From Massilia sp. 9I (GTDB lineage Bacteria > Pseudomonadota > Gammaproteobacteria > Burkholderiales > Burkholderiaceae_D): DNA of 64,000 nt. Positions 17,611 to 26,528 of the stretch are shown one piece after another. The stretch is from positions 4,269,834 to 4,333,833 of the forward strand of contig NZ_LR733275.1 of assembly GCF_902506415.1 (NCBI RefSeq), in the 5' to 3' direction. Within the stretch, counting starts at the first letter, position 1. Every line of letters begins with the position of its first letter. The notes under the pieces are model-generated. The model was not told the origin of the DNA and searched no databases. It saw nothing but the letters and a program-made list of their open reading frames with translations. Position numbers and translations under genes: made by a program.

Positions 17611-18876
17611 ATGACGAAGGAAGCCGAACTGCGGCGATCGAAACTGCTCGCGCTCGCGTTTTTCGCGGGCGCGGCTTCGCTGTTCGTGCTGACCCTGTTC
17701 CTGCCGCAGAACTGGTGGACCGGCCTGCTGCGCGCCTTTTCCGAAGCCGCCATGGTCGGGGCGCTGGCCGACTGGTTCGCCGTGGTGGCCCTGTTCCGGC
17801 GCGTGCCGATCCCGATCGTTTCGCGCCATACCGAGATCATCCCCAAGAACAAGGAGCGCATCGCCGACAACCTGGCGCGCTTCGTGCACGAGAAGTTCCT
17901 CGACACCGAATCCATCGTCCGCCTGATCCAGCGCCACGACCCGGTGCAGAAGGTGGCCGACTGGCTCATCAAGCCGGCCAATACCGAGCTGCTGGGACAG
18001 CACCTGGTGCGGGTCGGCGCCTGGATGCTCGACTTCATCGAGGACAGCGCGGTGCAGGGCTTCATCCGGCGCGCGGTGCATGCGATGGTGAACAGCGTCG
18101 ACCTGTCGAAGTCGGCCGGCACCATCCTCGAGAGCCTGACGCGCGACGGGCGCCACCAGGAACTGCTCAACGAAGGCATCACCCAGCTGGCGCACCTGCT
18201 CGACAACCTGGAGACCCAGGCCACCATCTCGCAGGGCATCGTCGACTGGCTCAAGGAGGACTACGCCTTCATCGAGCGCATGTTGCCCTCGGAGCTTATC
18301 GGCCGCAAGGGCGCCGACCTGGCGGTGCGCCTCGCCTCGGGCATCCTCAACAAGGTGGCGGCCGACCCGCATCATCCGCTGCGCCAGCGCTTCGATGCCT
18401 TCACCCAGGACTTCATCGAGCGGCTCAAGGCCGATCCCTCCTTTGCGGCGAAGGCCGACGAGGTCAAGGCCTATTTGCTGGGCGACGAGACCCTCAACAG
18501 CTACCTGGCCACGCTGTGGGAGGAACTCAAAGGCTGGCTCAAAACGGATCTGCACAGCGAGGATTCGAACCTGCGCCGGCGCCTGGTGGCCACCGGGGCC
18601 TGGGTCGGCAAGGTGCTGGCCGAGGATCCGCAGCTGCGCGCCTCGCTGAGCGAGAACCTAGAATCGGCCGCGCGCGGCATCGCACCCGAATTCGCCGGCT
18701 TCCTGACCCGCCATATCGCCGACACGGTGAAGCAGTGGGACGATCGGGAGATGTCCGAGCAGATCGAACTCAACATCGGCAAGGACTTGCAGTACATTCG
18801 CATCAACGGCACCATCGTCGGTGGCCTCATCGGCGTAACCCTGTATCTGCTGTCGCAGGCGCCCGCGCTGTTTTGA
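17611..18876 (+). CDS. DUF445 family membrane-associated protein
   Basis: 421 residues from MTKEAELRRSKLLALAFFAG. An N-terminal TM helix (about 12-32) is followed by the family segment AFSEAAMVGALADWFAVVALFRR and long amphipathic helices. A C-terminal TM segment (ING-TIVGGLIGVTLYLLSQA) ends the protein. It matches the YjiN/DUF445 family, a predicted inner-membrane protein of unknown function. The gene begins 8 bases after the REP element and is followed 30 bases later by the DUF2007 gene. Confidence 0.9.
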   Translation: MTKEAELRRSKLLALAFFAGAASLFVLTLFLPQNWWTGLLRAFSEAAMVGALADWFAVVALFRRVPIPIVSRHTEIIPKNKERIADNLARFVHEKFLDTESIVRLIQRHDPVQKVADWLIKPANTELLGQHLVRVGAWMLDFIEDSAVQGFIRRAVHAMVNSVDLSKSAGTILESLTRDGRHQELLNEGITQLAHLLDNLETQATISQGIVDWLKEDYAFIERMLPSELIGRKGADLAVRLASGILNKVAADPHHPLRQRFDAFTQDFIERLKADPSFAAKADEVKAYLLGDETLNSYLATLWEELKGWLKTDLHSEDSNLRRRLVATGAWVGKVLAEDPQLRASLSENLESAARGIAPEFAGFLTRHIADTVKQWDDREMSEQIELNIGKDLQYIRINGTIVGGLIGVTLYLLSQAPALF

Positions 18877-18906
18877 CCGATCGGTAAAAAATTGACTGGA
18901 GTCAGT

Positions 18907-19221
18907 ATGGAACAACTCACACTGGATGCGTGGCTGGCGGCGAACCCGGAGGTCGAGCAGATTCCCGGGCGCGACCTGTTCATCATTGCGCGTTACCTGG
19001 TTCCGATCGACGCGACGCTGGCGCAGGGCTGCCTGGTGGCGGCCGGCATCCCTGCCGTGCTGGCTGACGCCCACCTGATGCAAGCTGACCTGCTGCTGGC
19101 GCCGGCGCTGGGCGGCGTGCGCATCCTGGTGCCGTCCGACTACCTGCAGCAGGCGGGCGAGGTGCTGGAAGGCCTGGCGCGCGGCGACTACGCGCTCGAC
19201 GAATCGTTTACGGATGAGTAG
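18907..19221 (+). CDS. DUF2007-like small signal-transducing protein
   Basis: 104 residues from MEQLTLDAWLAAN; GGAG six bases upstream favours this Met over one five codons earlier. It has a beta-alpha fold pattern (IIARYLVPIDATLAQGCLVAAGIPAVLAD, then LGGVRILVPSDYLQQAGEVL), typical of DUF2007 proteins that describe a small ferredoxin-like domain. The molecular role is unknown. Probably co-transcribed with the DUF445 gene. Confidence 0.8.
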   Translation: MEQLTLDAWLAANPEVEQIPGRDLFIIARYLVPIDATLAQGCLVAAGIPAVLADAHLMQADLLLAPALGGVRILVPSDYLQQAGEVLEGLARGDYALDESFTDE

Positions 19222-19309
19222 AACGTCGTTTTGCGTGAGATACCGAACGTTACGTGGGCGGCCGGGAGCGTAGCCTGACGGTGTGAGCTAACACTATAGG
19301 AGAATCATC

Positions 19310-19468
19310 ATGCCTCAAGGTGATAAGTCGTCCTACACGGACAAGCAGAAGCGCCAGGTCAAGCACATCGAGGAAGGCTACGAGAAGAAGGGCGTCGGCA
19401 AGAAGGAAGCCGAGCGGCGCGCCTGGGCCACCGAGAACAAGATCTCTGGTGGCGGCAAGAAGCATTGA
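19310..19468 (+). CDS. 52-residue conserved basic protein
   Basis: A short ORF starting MPQGDKSSYTDKQKRQVKHI after a strong AGGAGAATCATC ribosome-binding site. It ends GGGKKH and is rich in Lys/Glu/Arg with a predicted single helix (HIEEGYEKKGVGKKEAERRAWA). Similar very small proteins are widespread in proteobacteria and often labelled plasmid stabilisation protein without evidence. I assign no function. A strong bidirectional hairpin follows 18 bases after the stop. Confidence 0.75.
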   Translation: MPQGDKSSYTDKQKRQVKHIEEGYEKKGVGKKEAERRAWATENKISGGGKKH

Positions 19469-19486
19469 CACGCAGATTCTGCAAAA

Positions 19487-19518
19487 AAACGGCCCGGTTC
19501 GCGAGAACCGGGCCGTTT
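19487..19518. terminator. bidirectional Rho-independent terminator
   Basis: A 14-bp perfect stem AAACGGCCCGGTTC/GAACCGGGCCGTTT with a GCGA loop. On the minus strand it is followed by seven T residues, so it terminates the tRNA-Met transcript; on the plus strand it serves the 52-residue gene. Confidence 0.9.
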
Positions 19519-19524
19519 CCGTTG

Positions 19525-19601
19525 TGGTGGTGATAGGTGGACTTGAACCACCGACCCCAGCATTATGAGTGCTGTGCTCTAACCAGCTGAGCTATATCAC
19601 C
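19525..19601 (-). tRNA. tRNA-Met(CAT), copy 1
   Basis: 77 bases including an encoded CCA. The acceptor stem GGTGATA/TATCACC is perfect, the D arm reads AGCTCAGCTGGTTAGAGC, and the anticodon stem-loop is CAGCA-CTCATAA-TGCTG with anticodon CAT. The variable loop GGGGTC is of elongator-Met type, and the T arm is GGTGG-TTCAAGT-CCACC. An alternative, tRNA-Ile2 with lysidine, is less likely because of the variable loop and because a better Ile2 candidate lies at 57978. Transcribed leftward into a terminator. Confidence 0.93.
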
Positions 19602-19660
19602 GAAAGGGCTAAAACAAAATGGCCTGACTGCGAGAGCCAAGCCATCCGTTTGGAATTCTG

Positions 19661-19737
19661 TGGTGGTGATAGGTGGACTTGAACCACCGACCCCAGCATT
19701 ATGAGTGCTGTGCTCTAACCAACTGAGCTATATCACC
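19661..19737 (-). tRNA. tRNA-Met(CAT), copy 2
   Basis: 77 bases, identical to the neighbouring copy except for one C-to-T change in the D arm (CAGTTGG versus CAGCTGG), which leaves the fold intact. Anticodon CAT in CTCATAA; CCA encoded. The 59-base spacer suggests a single transcript carrying both copies toward the terminator at 19487. Confidence 0.93.
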
Positions 19738-19819
19738 GCAACGGCAGGCATTATCGGGGCCAGCGCGTCGCCTGTCAAGGCTGGACGCCGATCCGATGCG
19801 CAAAAATCTTGTGCCGATG

Positions 19820-20776
19820 TCATTTTTCCAACTGAGCCAGCCGCGTCACCAGCTCGCCCGTCGGGTCCGGACCGAGGCAGTCTATCACGATCCGCTCCGG
19901 CATCGCGCGCAGCCAGGTGATCTGGCGTTTGGCCAGCTGGCGCGTGGCGATGATGCCCAGTTCGCGCAGCTCGGCGCGGTCGATCTTGCCGTCCAGGTAG
20001 TCCCAGGTCTGGCGGTAGCCGACGCAGCGGATCGAGGGCAGGCTCGGGGACAGATCGCCACGGGCACGCAGGCGCGCCACTTCCGCCACCAGGCCCTCGT
20101 CGTCGCGCTCGCCCAGCATCTGGTCGAAGCGCAGCGCGATGCGTCGATGCAGTACCGCGCGGTCGGACGGTTCCAGTGCGAACGAGATCAGGTCGAAGGG
20201 CAGCTCGGGCTTTTCGCGTTTGCCCAGCAGTTCCGACATCGGCTTGCCGGTCAGCTGGATGATCTCGAGCGCGCGGTTGATGCGCTGGGCGTCGTTCGGT
20301 TTCAGGCGCTCGGCGGTGACCGGGTCGAGCGTCGCCAGCCGCGCATGCATGCCGGGCCAGCCGATCTGCGCGGCTTGCGCGTCGATCTGCGCGCGCACTG
20401 CGGGATCCGCGGTCGGCAGCTCGTCCAGGCTGTCGGTCAGCCCCTTGAAGTACATCATCGTGCCGCCCACCAGCAGCGGCAGTGCGCCGCGCTCGCTGAT
20501 CTCGCCCACCAGGCGGATCGCATCCTCGCGGAACTGCATCACCGAATAGGCTTCCAACGGGTCGATGATGTCGATCAGGTGGTGCGGCACGCTCGCCAGT
20601 TCTTCCGCGCTCGGTTTCGCGGTGCCGATGTCCATGCCGCGGTAGATCAGGGCCGAATCGACCGAGATGATCTCGACCGGGCGGGTCTTGGCGATCGCCA
20701 GCGCGGCCGCGGTCTTGCCGGACGCGGTCGGGCCCATGATGGCCACGGCCATCGGCTTCTTGCTACGTTTGTCCAT
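19820..20776 (-). CDS. miaA: tRNA dimethylallyltransferase MiaA
   Basis: 318 residues from [22 protein letters not shown], which holds the P-loop. It transfers the dimethylallyl group to A37 of tRNAs reading UNN codons, making the substrate for MiaB. Conserved segments include [43 protein letters not shown] and the C-terminal [15 protein letters not shown]. The start overlaps the mutL stop (TGATG), so the pair is coupled, as in many gammaproteobacteria and betaproteobacteria. Confidence 0.97.
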   Translation of the reverse strand: MDKRSKKPMAVAIMGPTASGKTAAALAIAKTRPVEIISVDSALIYRGMDIGTAKPSAEELASVPHHLIDIIDPLEAYSVMQFREDAIRLVGEISERGALPLLVGGTMMYFKGLTDSLDELPTADPAVRAQIDAQAAQIGWPGMHARLATLDPVTAERLKPNDAQRINRALEIIQLTGKPMSELLGKREKPELPFDLISFALEPSDRAVLHRRIALRFDQMLGERDDEGLVAEVARLRARGDLSPSLPSIRCVGYRQTWDYLDGKIDRAELRELGIIATRQLAKRQITWLRAMPERIVIDCLGPDPTGELVTRLAQLEK

Positions 20777-22680
20777 CACTGGCCGCGCAGGAAGAGTTTG
20801 TCGAGCGCGGCGATCTCGAGCTGCACCCAGGTCGGGCGGCCGTGGTTGCACTGGTCGGAGCGTTCGGTGATTTCCATCTGGCGCAGCAGCGCGTTCATCT
20901 CCTGGGTGGAGAGGATGCGGTTGGCGCGCACCGCCGTGTGGCAGGCGAGGGTGCCGAGCAGCTCGTTGCGGCGCTCGATCAGCACGCGCGAGCCGCCGTA
21001 TTCGCGCACGTCGCGCAGCACGTCGCGCGCCAAGGTCTGCGCGTCGGCGTTCTTCAGCAGGGTCGGCACGGTGCGCACGGCGAGGGTGGTCGGCGACAGC
21101 GCGGCGATGTCGAAGCCGAGCGTCTTCAGGGTCTCCTGGTGGTCCTGCGCGGTCGCCACCTCGACGGCGTCGGCGTAGAAGGTCACCGGGATCAAGAGCT
21201 GCTGCACCTGCAGTTCTTCACCCTCGGCGCGGGCGTCGAGCGCGTTCTTGATCTGCTCGTACAGGATGCGCTCGTGCGCGGCATGCATGTCGACCAGCAC
21301 CAGGCCCTTGGTGTTCTGGGCCAGGATGTAGATGCCGTGCAGCTGGGCCAGCGCGAAGCCGAGCGGGAAGTCGTCGTTCGAGAGCGGACGGTCCGATGCG
21401 GACAGCGGCACGCCCACCGGGGCCGCGGCCCTGGCCGGCGCGTCCGCTGCGAACAGCGCGCCATAGGCTTCGGTCGTCTGGGCCACGCCGCCATTCGACG
21501 GCTGCGGACGCGCATCGTCCCAGCGGCTGCCCGGCGCGAACGGCGAGGGCGAGAAGCTCGGCGCCAGCTGCGAGCCGAACGAGGTCTGCTCATGCGGACG
21601 CGGCGCCCACACCGGGGTACCGGATGGCCGCACCTCGGCGGCCGAAATCGGCGCCGGCGCGCTGCCATGCGCAGTAGCCGAGGTCTGCGCCAGCGCGCGC
21701 TGCACCGCGTGGAACACGAACTGGTGCACCGCGCGGCCGTCGCGGAAGCGCACCTCGATCTTCGAGGGGTGGACGTTGACGTCGACCAGGGCCGGATCGA
21801 GATCGAGCGACAGCACGTAGCAGGGGAAGCGGTCACCGTGCAGCACGTCCTGGTAAGCCGCGCGCACTGCGTGCACCAGCAGCTTGTCGCGCACGAAACG
21901 GCCGTTCACGTAGAAGAACTGGCCGTCGGCGCGCGCCTTGGAGGCGGTCGGCAGGCCGACGTAGCCGTGCAGGCGCAGCGGGCCGGCCGCTTCGTCCAGC
22001 GCCAGGCGCGCTTCGGCGAACTCGCTGCCGAGGATCTGGCTGCTGCGCTTGGCCGCTTCGCTCACGTTCCAGTGGTCGATGGTGCGGCCGTTGTGGGTCA
22101 GGCTGAACGACACGTCCGGGCGCGACAGCGCGATGCGGCGCACCACTTCGGCGCAATGGCCGTATTCGGTCTGCTCGGATTTCAGGAACTTGCGGCGCGC
22201 CGGGGTGTTGAAGTACAGGTCCTGCACGTCGATGGTGGTGCCGAAGGCGCCGGACGAGGGCGCCACCGTGCCTTCGTGCGAGCCGACGATTTCATAGGCG
22301 TGGGCGGCGTTCGGCGTGCGCGAGGTGATGCGTACCGCGGCCACCGAGGCGATCGAGGCCAGCGCTTCGCCGCGAAAGCCGAGCGTGCCGACGTTTTCCA
22401 GGTCGTGCAGCGAGGCGATCTTGGAGGTGGCGTGGCGCGCCAGGGCCAGTGGCAGCTGTTCCGGCTCGATGCCGCGCCCGTTGTCGGTGATGGCGATGCG
22501 CTTGACGCCGCCTTCTTCCAGGCGCACGGTGATCTGGGTCGCGCCCGCGTCGAGTGCGTTTTCCAGCAGTTCCTTGACCACGGCGGAAGGCCGCTCGACG
22601 ACCTCGCCGGCGGCAATCTGGGAGATCAGCTGGTCGGGGAGCTGCTGGATGGGGCGGTGAGTGGGGACGGGCGCGTTCAT
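20776..22680 (-). CDS. mutL: DNA mismatch repair protein MutL
   Basis: 634 residues from [18 protein letters not shown]; a Met 47 codons upstream lies in the neighbouring gene and is rejected. GHKL ATPase motifs are present in order: [23 protein letters not shown] and [12 protein letters not shown]. The linker is Pro/Ala rich. The C-terminal domain carries [12 protein letters not shown], the metal-dependent endonuclease motif D-x-H-A-x2-E-x4-E with Met in the second position. It should therefore nick DNA itself, as in MutH-less species. The [12 protein letters not shown] segment fits the conserved C-terminal zinc site region. Confidence 0.97.
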   Translation of the reverse strand: MNAPVPTHRPIQQLPDQLISQIAAGEVVERPSAVVKELLENALDAGATQITVRLEEGGVKRIAITDNGRGIEPEQLPLALARHATSKIASLHDLENVGTLGFRGEALASIASVAAVRITSRTPNAAHAYEIVGSHEGTVAPSSGAFGTTIDVQDLYFNTPARRKFLKSEQTEYGHCAEVVRRIALSRPDVSFSLTHNGRTIDHWNVSEAAKRSSQILGSEFAEARLALDEAAGPLRLHGYVGLPTASKARADGQFFYVNGRFVRDKLLVHAVRAAYQDVLHGDRFPCYVLSLDLDPALVDVNVHPSKIEVRFRDGRAVHQFVFHAVQRALAQTSATAHGSAPAPISAAEVRPSGTPVWAPRPHEQTSFGSQLAPSFSPSPFAPGSRWDDARPQPSNGGVAQTTEAYGALFAADAPARAAAPVGVPLSASDRPLSNDDFPLGFALAQLHGIYILAQNTKGLVLVDMHAAHERILYEQIKNALDARAEGEELQVQQLLIPVTFYADAVEVATAQDHQETLKTLGFDIAALSPTTLAVRTVPTLLKNADAQTLARDVLRDVREYGGSRVLIERRNELLGTLACHTAVRANRILSTQEMNALLRQMEITERSDQCNHGRPTWVQLEIAALDKLFLRGQ

Positions 22681-22726
22681 GCGGCAAATTATAGTTGACG
22701 GCGTGCGCCCGGGCCCTTCCACCGTC

Positions 22727-23659
22727 TCATTTTTGTTCGCGCACCGGGATCGTGGCGCCGCACAAGTCGATCTTGCCGGGCGAGACCTTGTTCCACGGGC
22801 CGCCGCGGTGGCGCTGGGCATCGACCACGGCCTGGTAGGTCGCGCTGTCGGTGCGCATCACTTCGAACTTGTTGCGCTCGGCTTCCGGCACGTCGGCCGC
22901 CATGCGCACCAGCTTGATCGGCGTGCGCTGTTCCGGCTGCTCGTAGTCGTAGAAGCCCAGGGCTCCGGTGCCGCGCGGCTGCACCGACAGCAGCGGCATG
23001 CCGACCACGACCCGGCCGACCACCGTGATGTTGCGGTCCAGTGCGCGCGGCGCGTGGCCGATCACCGTGTAGAGCTGGGAGCCATTGCCGGTGTCGGCGC
23101 CGGTATCGCGCGCCACCCCGATCATCGTGGGGCAGTGCACCAGCCAGGCCTGGCCGGTGGCCGGGTCGCGCGCGGCCGGGAAGCCGTTCACGTGGCCGAC
23201 CTGGGGCGCATACACGTCGCCATCCTTCAGGCGGGTGAAGTTACCGACCGACTTGATCGGCGCCGTGAACTCGGCCTTCACGGTTTTGGCGGCCTGGAAG
23301 GGCTTCGGGTTCTCCTCGTCCGGGTCGCCCCACTGCACCACGAAGCCTTCCTGCGAGCGGATGATGAACAGGTTGTCGAAATACTTCTCGCGCACCAGCG
23401 CGCGGATGTTGGCGGCGGTATTCGGGGCGAAGTTCGGGGCCAGCTCGATGATGACGCGCCCGGTCGGCAGGTCCATGTACAGCGTGTTTTCGGGATCGAG
23501 CGGGCGCCAGTCGGCGGGCTTGGAGGCCTTGAGCACGTCGGCCACCGTCGGGCGGGGCGGCAGTTCCCTGGCGGCTTTGGCCGGCGCAGCCTGGGCACTG
23601 GTGGCGAGCAGGGCGAGGGCGGCCGCGGCAAGGCGAACGGCGGTGGTGGATGCGGTCAT
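22727..23659 (-). CDS. exported cyclophilin-type peptidyl-prolyl isomerase
   Basis: 310 residues. The signal peptide at about 1-24 ends in AQA, followed by a proline-rich linker. The cyclophilin domain contains [35 protein letters not shown] (split here only to mark residues about 68-102) and [11 protein letters not shown]. Insertions make it longer than simple cyclophilins. It acts in periplasmic protein folding. It lies upstream of and in the same orientation as mutL-miaA with a 46-base gap, but a shared transcript is uncertain. Confidence 0.85.
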   Translation of the reverse strand: MTASTTAVRLAAAALALLATSAQAAPAKAARELPPRPTVADVLKASKPADWRPLDPENTLYMDLPTGRVIIELAPNFAPNTAANIRALVREKYFDNLFIIRSQEGFVVQWGDPDEENPKPFQAAKTVKAEFTAPIKSVGNFTRLKDGDVYAPQVGHVNGFPAARDPATGQAWLVHCPTMIGVARDTGADTGNGSQLYTVIGHAPRALDRNITVVGRVVVGMPLLSVQPRGTGALGFYDYEQPEQRTPIKLVRMAADVPEAERNKFEVMRTDSATYQAVVDAQRHRGGPWNKVSPGKIDLCGATIPVREQK

Positions 23660-23818
23660 GCAGTCTCCGGAAATGGTGGTTATCCGGTCGATTGTAATCC
23701 GGAATCTGGCCAGAACATAAAGTCATGGACCGCGAAAATATCCGCCGGAGGACTGCGCCTTCCAGTCTGCCGGGAGAGCGAGAGATGGTATGATGCGCCG
23801 CTACCTTTTAGGAAAATT

Positions 23819-24463
23819 ATGGATCTGATGCAATTATTCGACATGGTGCTGCATGTCGATAAGACGCTGGGCACGCTGCTGGACCAGTACGGCACCTATG
23901 TCTACATCGTGCTGTTCGCAATCGTGTTTTGCGAAACCGGCCTGGTGCTCCTGTTTTTCTTCCCTGGCGACACCCTGCTGTTCATTGCCGGCGCCTTTTG
24001 CGCCACCGGCCAGATGAACTACCCGCTTCTGATGGCGCTGCTCATTACGGCGGCAGTGACGGGCAACACCCTGAATTACTACATCGGGCAGGCCATCGGC
24101 CACCGCGTGTTTACGCACAACTACCGCTGGATCAACAAGGATGCGCTGCAGCGTACCCACGACTTCTTCGAGAAGCATGGCGGCAAGACCATCATCCTGG
24201 CCCGCTTCGTGCCGGTGGTGCGCACCTTTGCGCCCTTCGTGGCCGGCGTGTCGGAAATGACGCATGCGCGCTTCCAGATGTTCAACGTGACGGGCGCCGT
24301 GCTGTGGGTGGCCAGCCTGGTCACCGCCGGTTTCTTCTTCGGTAACATCCCGATCATCAAGGACCACCTGACCGAGATCGTGCTGGTGGGCGTGTGCGCG
24401 GCGATCGTGCCGCTGGCGATCGGCGGGCTGTACAAGTTCGGCCGCCGCATGATTAGCAGATGA
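23819..24463 (+). CDS. DedA family membrane protein
   Basis: 214 residues starting at MDLMQLFDMVLHVDKTLG, with TTTTAGGAAAATT-ATG as ribosome-binding site. It has about five membrane helices. The DedA/SNARE-associated hallmarks are FFFPGDTLLFIAGAFCA, NYYIGQAIGHRVF, FFEKHGGKTIILARFVPVVRTFAPFVAGVSEM and the terminal GLYKFGRRM (noted at residues about 45-165). DedA proteins flip or recycle phospholipids and undecaprenyl phosphate and support membrane energetics. Single gene. Confidence 0.94.
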   Translation: MDLMQLFDMVLHVDKTLGTLLDQYGTYVYIVLFAIVFCETGLVLLFFFPGDTLLFIAGAFCATGQMNYPLLMALLITAAVTGNTLNYYIGQAIGHRVFTHNYRWINKDALQRTHDFFEKHGGKTIILARFVPVVRTFAPFVAGVSEMTHARFQMFNVTGAVLWVASLVTAGFFFGNIPIIKDHLTEIVLVGVCAAIVPLAIGGLYKFGRRMISR

Positions 24464-24603
24464 GCGGCCGATAAGCATCCGATAACAGGTATTGGCATCC
24501 TGGCAGCGCCCCGAACTTTTCGGGGCGTTGTCGTTTCAGCGCACTCAAGTTTGGTGCTCTTATTGCCGATAAGCATGAGGACAGACTCATTTTCTGGATT
24601 CTC

Positions 24604-25683
24604 ATGCGCCACCTCATCGCCCTGTTAGCTTGCAGCCTTGTCATGGCCTCGGCAAGCGCGCGCGACTCAGCTCCCGCCGCCGCCAAGCCGGTCGACGGCA
24701 AGACCGCGAACGTCAAGGCCATCCTCGAAGGCAAGGCCAATGCTTCGGTGAAGCCGGACATCAAGGCCCTGGCCGCCCAGGCCGACGCACGCCCGGCCAA
24801 GCCGGAGCCGGCCAAGGCCGCACCTGCTGCCGCCGACGAGGAGCAGAACGAAGTCGACCTGTCGGTCCGCATCGCCGAGCGCCTGGCCCAGCTGCGCGAG
24901 CAGCAGGCTTCGCGCGCCGCCGCGGCCGCCAAGGCGAAGAAGGCACTCGACGCCAAGCGCCGCAAGGAAGCCGAGGCCGCGATCGCCGCCGCCAACAAGC
25001 CGAAGAACGGCACCCACTGGTCCTACGAGGGCGAATACGGCCCGGCCAACTGGTCCAACATCAATTCCAGCTGGGCCAAGTGCAGCACCGGCAACCGCCA
25101 GTCGCCGATCGACCTGCGCGACGGCATGAAGGTGGACCTCGAACACATCGCCTTCGACTACCGCCCGACCTCGTTCAGCGAGATCGACAACGGCCACACC
25201 ATCCAGGTGACGGTCGGCGGCGGCAACTTCCTCACGGTCGGCAACATGAGCTATGAGCTGCAGCAGTTCCACTTCCACCGCCCGTCGGAAGAGAAGATCA
25301 ATGGCAAGGGCACCGAGATGGTGATCCACTTCGTCCACCGCAGCTTCGAGGGCAAGCTGCTGGTGCTGGCCGTGCTGCTCGAGCGCGGCAAGGCCAATTC
25401 GCTGATCCAGACCGTGTGGAACCACCTACCGCTGGAAAAGCAGCAGAGCGTGTCGCCGTCGATCGTGCTCGATCCGAACGAAGGCCTGCCGGAGAAGCGC
25501 GAGTACTTCACCTATATGGGTTCCTTGAGCGAGCCGCCCTGCACCGAGGACGTGCTGTGGATCGTCATGAAGCAGCCGATGCAGGCTTCGCCGGCGCAGA
25601 TGGCGCTGTTCTCGCGCCTATATCCGCTGAATGCGCGGCCGGTCCAGCCGAGCAATGGCAGGATGGTCAAGGAATCGAACTGA
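24604..25683 (+). CDS. alpha-carbonic anhydrase with long N-terminal extension
   Basis: 359 residues; the secretory signal peptide is MRHLIALLACSLVMASASA. A 110-residue extension rich in Ala/Lys/Glu follows (about 20-135), probably helical or coiled-coil. The alpha-CA domain starts at about HWSYEGEYGPANW. Zinc ligands are seen as His223 and His225 (QFHFHR) and His242 (VIHFVHR), and LSEPPCTEDVLW closes the core. It hydrates CO2 in the periplasm. The extension is unusual for the family and may tether or oligomerise the enzyme. Confidence 0.9.
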   Translation: MRHLIALLACSLVMASASARDSAPAAAKPVDGKTANVKAILEGKANASVKPDIKALAAQADARPAKPEPAKAAPAAADEEQNEVDLSVRIAERLAQLREQQASRAAAAAKAKKALDAKRRKEAEAAIAAANKPKNGTHWSYEGEYGPANWSNINSSWAKCSTGNRQSPIDLRDGMKVDLEHIAFDYRPTSFSEIDNGHTIQVTVGGGNFLTVGNMSYELQQFHFHRPSEEKINGKGTEMVIHFVHRSFEGKLLVLAVLLERGKANSLIQTVWNHLPLEKQQSVSPSIVLDPNEGLPEKREYFTYMGSLSEPPCTEDVLWIVMKQPMQASPAQMALFSRLYPLNARPVQPSNGRMVKESN

Positions 25684-25705
25684 GGCGCCGCATGCGCAAA
25701 AAAGA

Positions 25706-25729
25706 AGCCGGGCAGTGCCCGGCTTTTTT
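25706..25729. terminator. bidirectional terminator between convergent genes
   Basis: Stem AGCCGGGC/GCCCGGCT with a 3-base loop and T6 on the plus strand. An A-run before it gives a T-tract on the minus strand, so it serves both the carbonic anhydrase and the mutarotase gene. Confidence 0.88.
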
Positions 25730-25731
25730 CA

Positions 25732-26526
25732 TCAGCTCACGCGGTAGCTTCCCGTCCACGTCTGTCCCGCATCGAGCGTGACCGGATCCAGCAGCGCCGG
25801 CTCGATGCACACGAAGCGCTTGTACTCGTCGTTTTCCATGTCCGCCAGCGCCGCCGCATCGACCGCGCCCGGGTTCCACACCACCGCATCCAGGAAGCCG
25901 CTCTGCTCCAGCACCAGGGTGCCGGCGCCGGTCGTCATCTGGGCGCGCCCGGGTACGTGCTGGTAGACCTCGTCCAGCTTGTCGATGATCGAGATCTCGT
26001 CCGACGAGATGCCCTCGATGCGCACGTCGCACACGTCCGGCACCAGGTGGTAGGTGTGCAGCGCCGCCGAGAACGGGAAGGGCGAGGCGCCGAGGTTGCG
26101 CACGGTGAGCGTCATCGTGAGTTCGTTGGCGCGCACCGCCACCCGCAGCGACAGGGCGAAGGTATGCGGCCAGGCGTCGGCCACGCTGGTGGGCAGGTCG
26201 CCCGCCGCCAGGTCGAAGCTGGCCCAGGCGGCGCCGTCTTCCAGGCCGCTGTCGTCCAGGCGCCAGTGGCTCACACGGGCGAAGCCGTGGCGCATGCCTT
26301 TGCCACGTTCGGCGAACTGCGGGAAGATCACCGGCACGCCGCCGCGGATGGCCTTGCTGCCATCCAGGGCGGACTTGGCGCTGACGAACATGCGCTCGCG
26401 TCCGTCCGCACCCTTCCACGACACCAGGTGCGCGCCGTACGGGGTCACGATGGCTTCGGCGCCGTCGGGCGCCTTCAGGTGGATCGCGGGCAGCTGCCCG
26501 AAGGTGGTGTGGGTGGCGAGGGTCAT
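25732..26526 (-). CDS. D-hexose-6-phosphate mutarotase (YeaD-like)
   Basis: 264 residues of the aldose-1-epimerase-like beta-sandwich fold. Signatures are TPYGAHLVSWKG, RGGVPVIFPQFAERG, MRHGFARVSHW (with the conserved His) and ALHTYHLVPD (second catalytic His), plus the late EQSGFLDAVVWNPG segment. It interconverts alpha and beta anomers of hexose 6-phosphates. It follows amiC by two bases, so the two are probably co-transcribed without an obvious functional link. Confidence 0.92.
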   Translation of the reverse strand: MTLATHTTFGQLPAIHLKAPDGAEAIVTPYGAHLVSWKGADGRERMFVSAKSALDGSKAIRGGVPVIFPQFAERGKGMRHGFARVSHWRLDDSGLEDGAAWASFDLAAGDLPTSVADAWPHTFALSLRVAVRANELTMTLTVRNLGASPFPFSAALHTYHLVPDVCDVRIEGISSDEISIIDKLDEVYQHVPGRAQMTTGAGTLVLEQSGFLDAVVWNPGAVDAAALADMENDEYKRFVCIEPALLDPVTLDAGQTWTGSYRVS

Positions 26527-26528
26527 GG

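Noticed and set aside
19525..19737. tRNA-Ile2 assignment for the CAT pair
   Set aside because: The GGGGTC variable region and the existence of a better Ile2 gene at 57978 favour elongator tRNA-Met.
20842..22698. 618-codon plus-strand frame across mutL
   Set aside because: Mirror of mutL; no recognisable domain and low-complexity composition.
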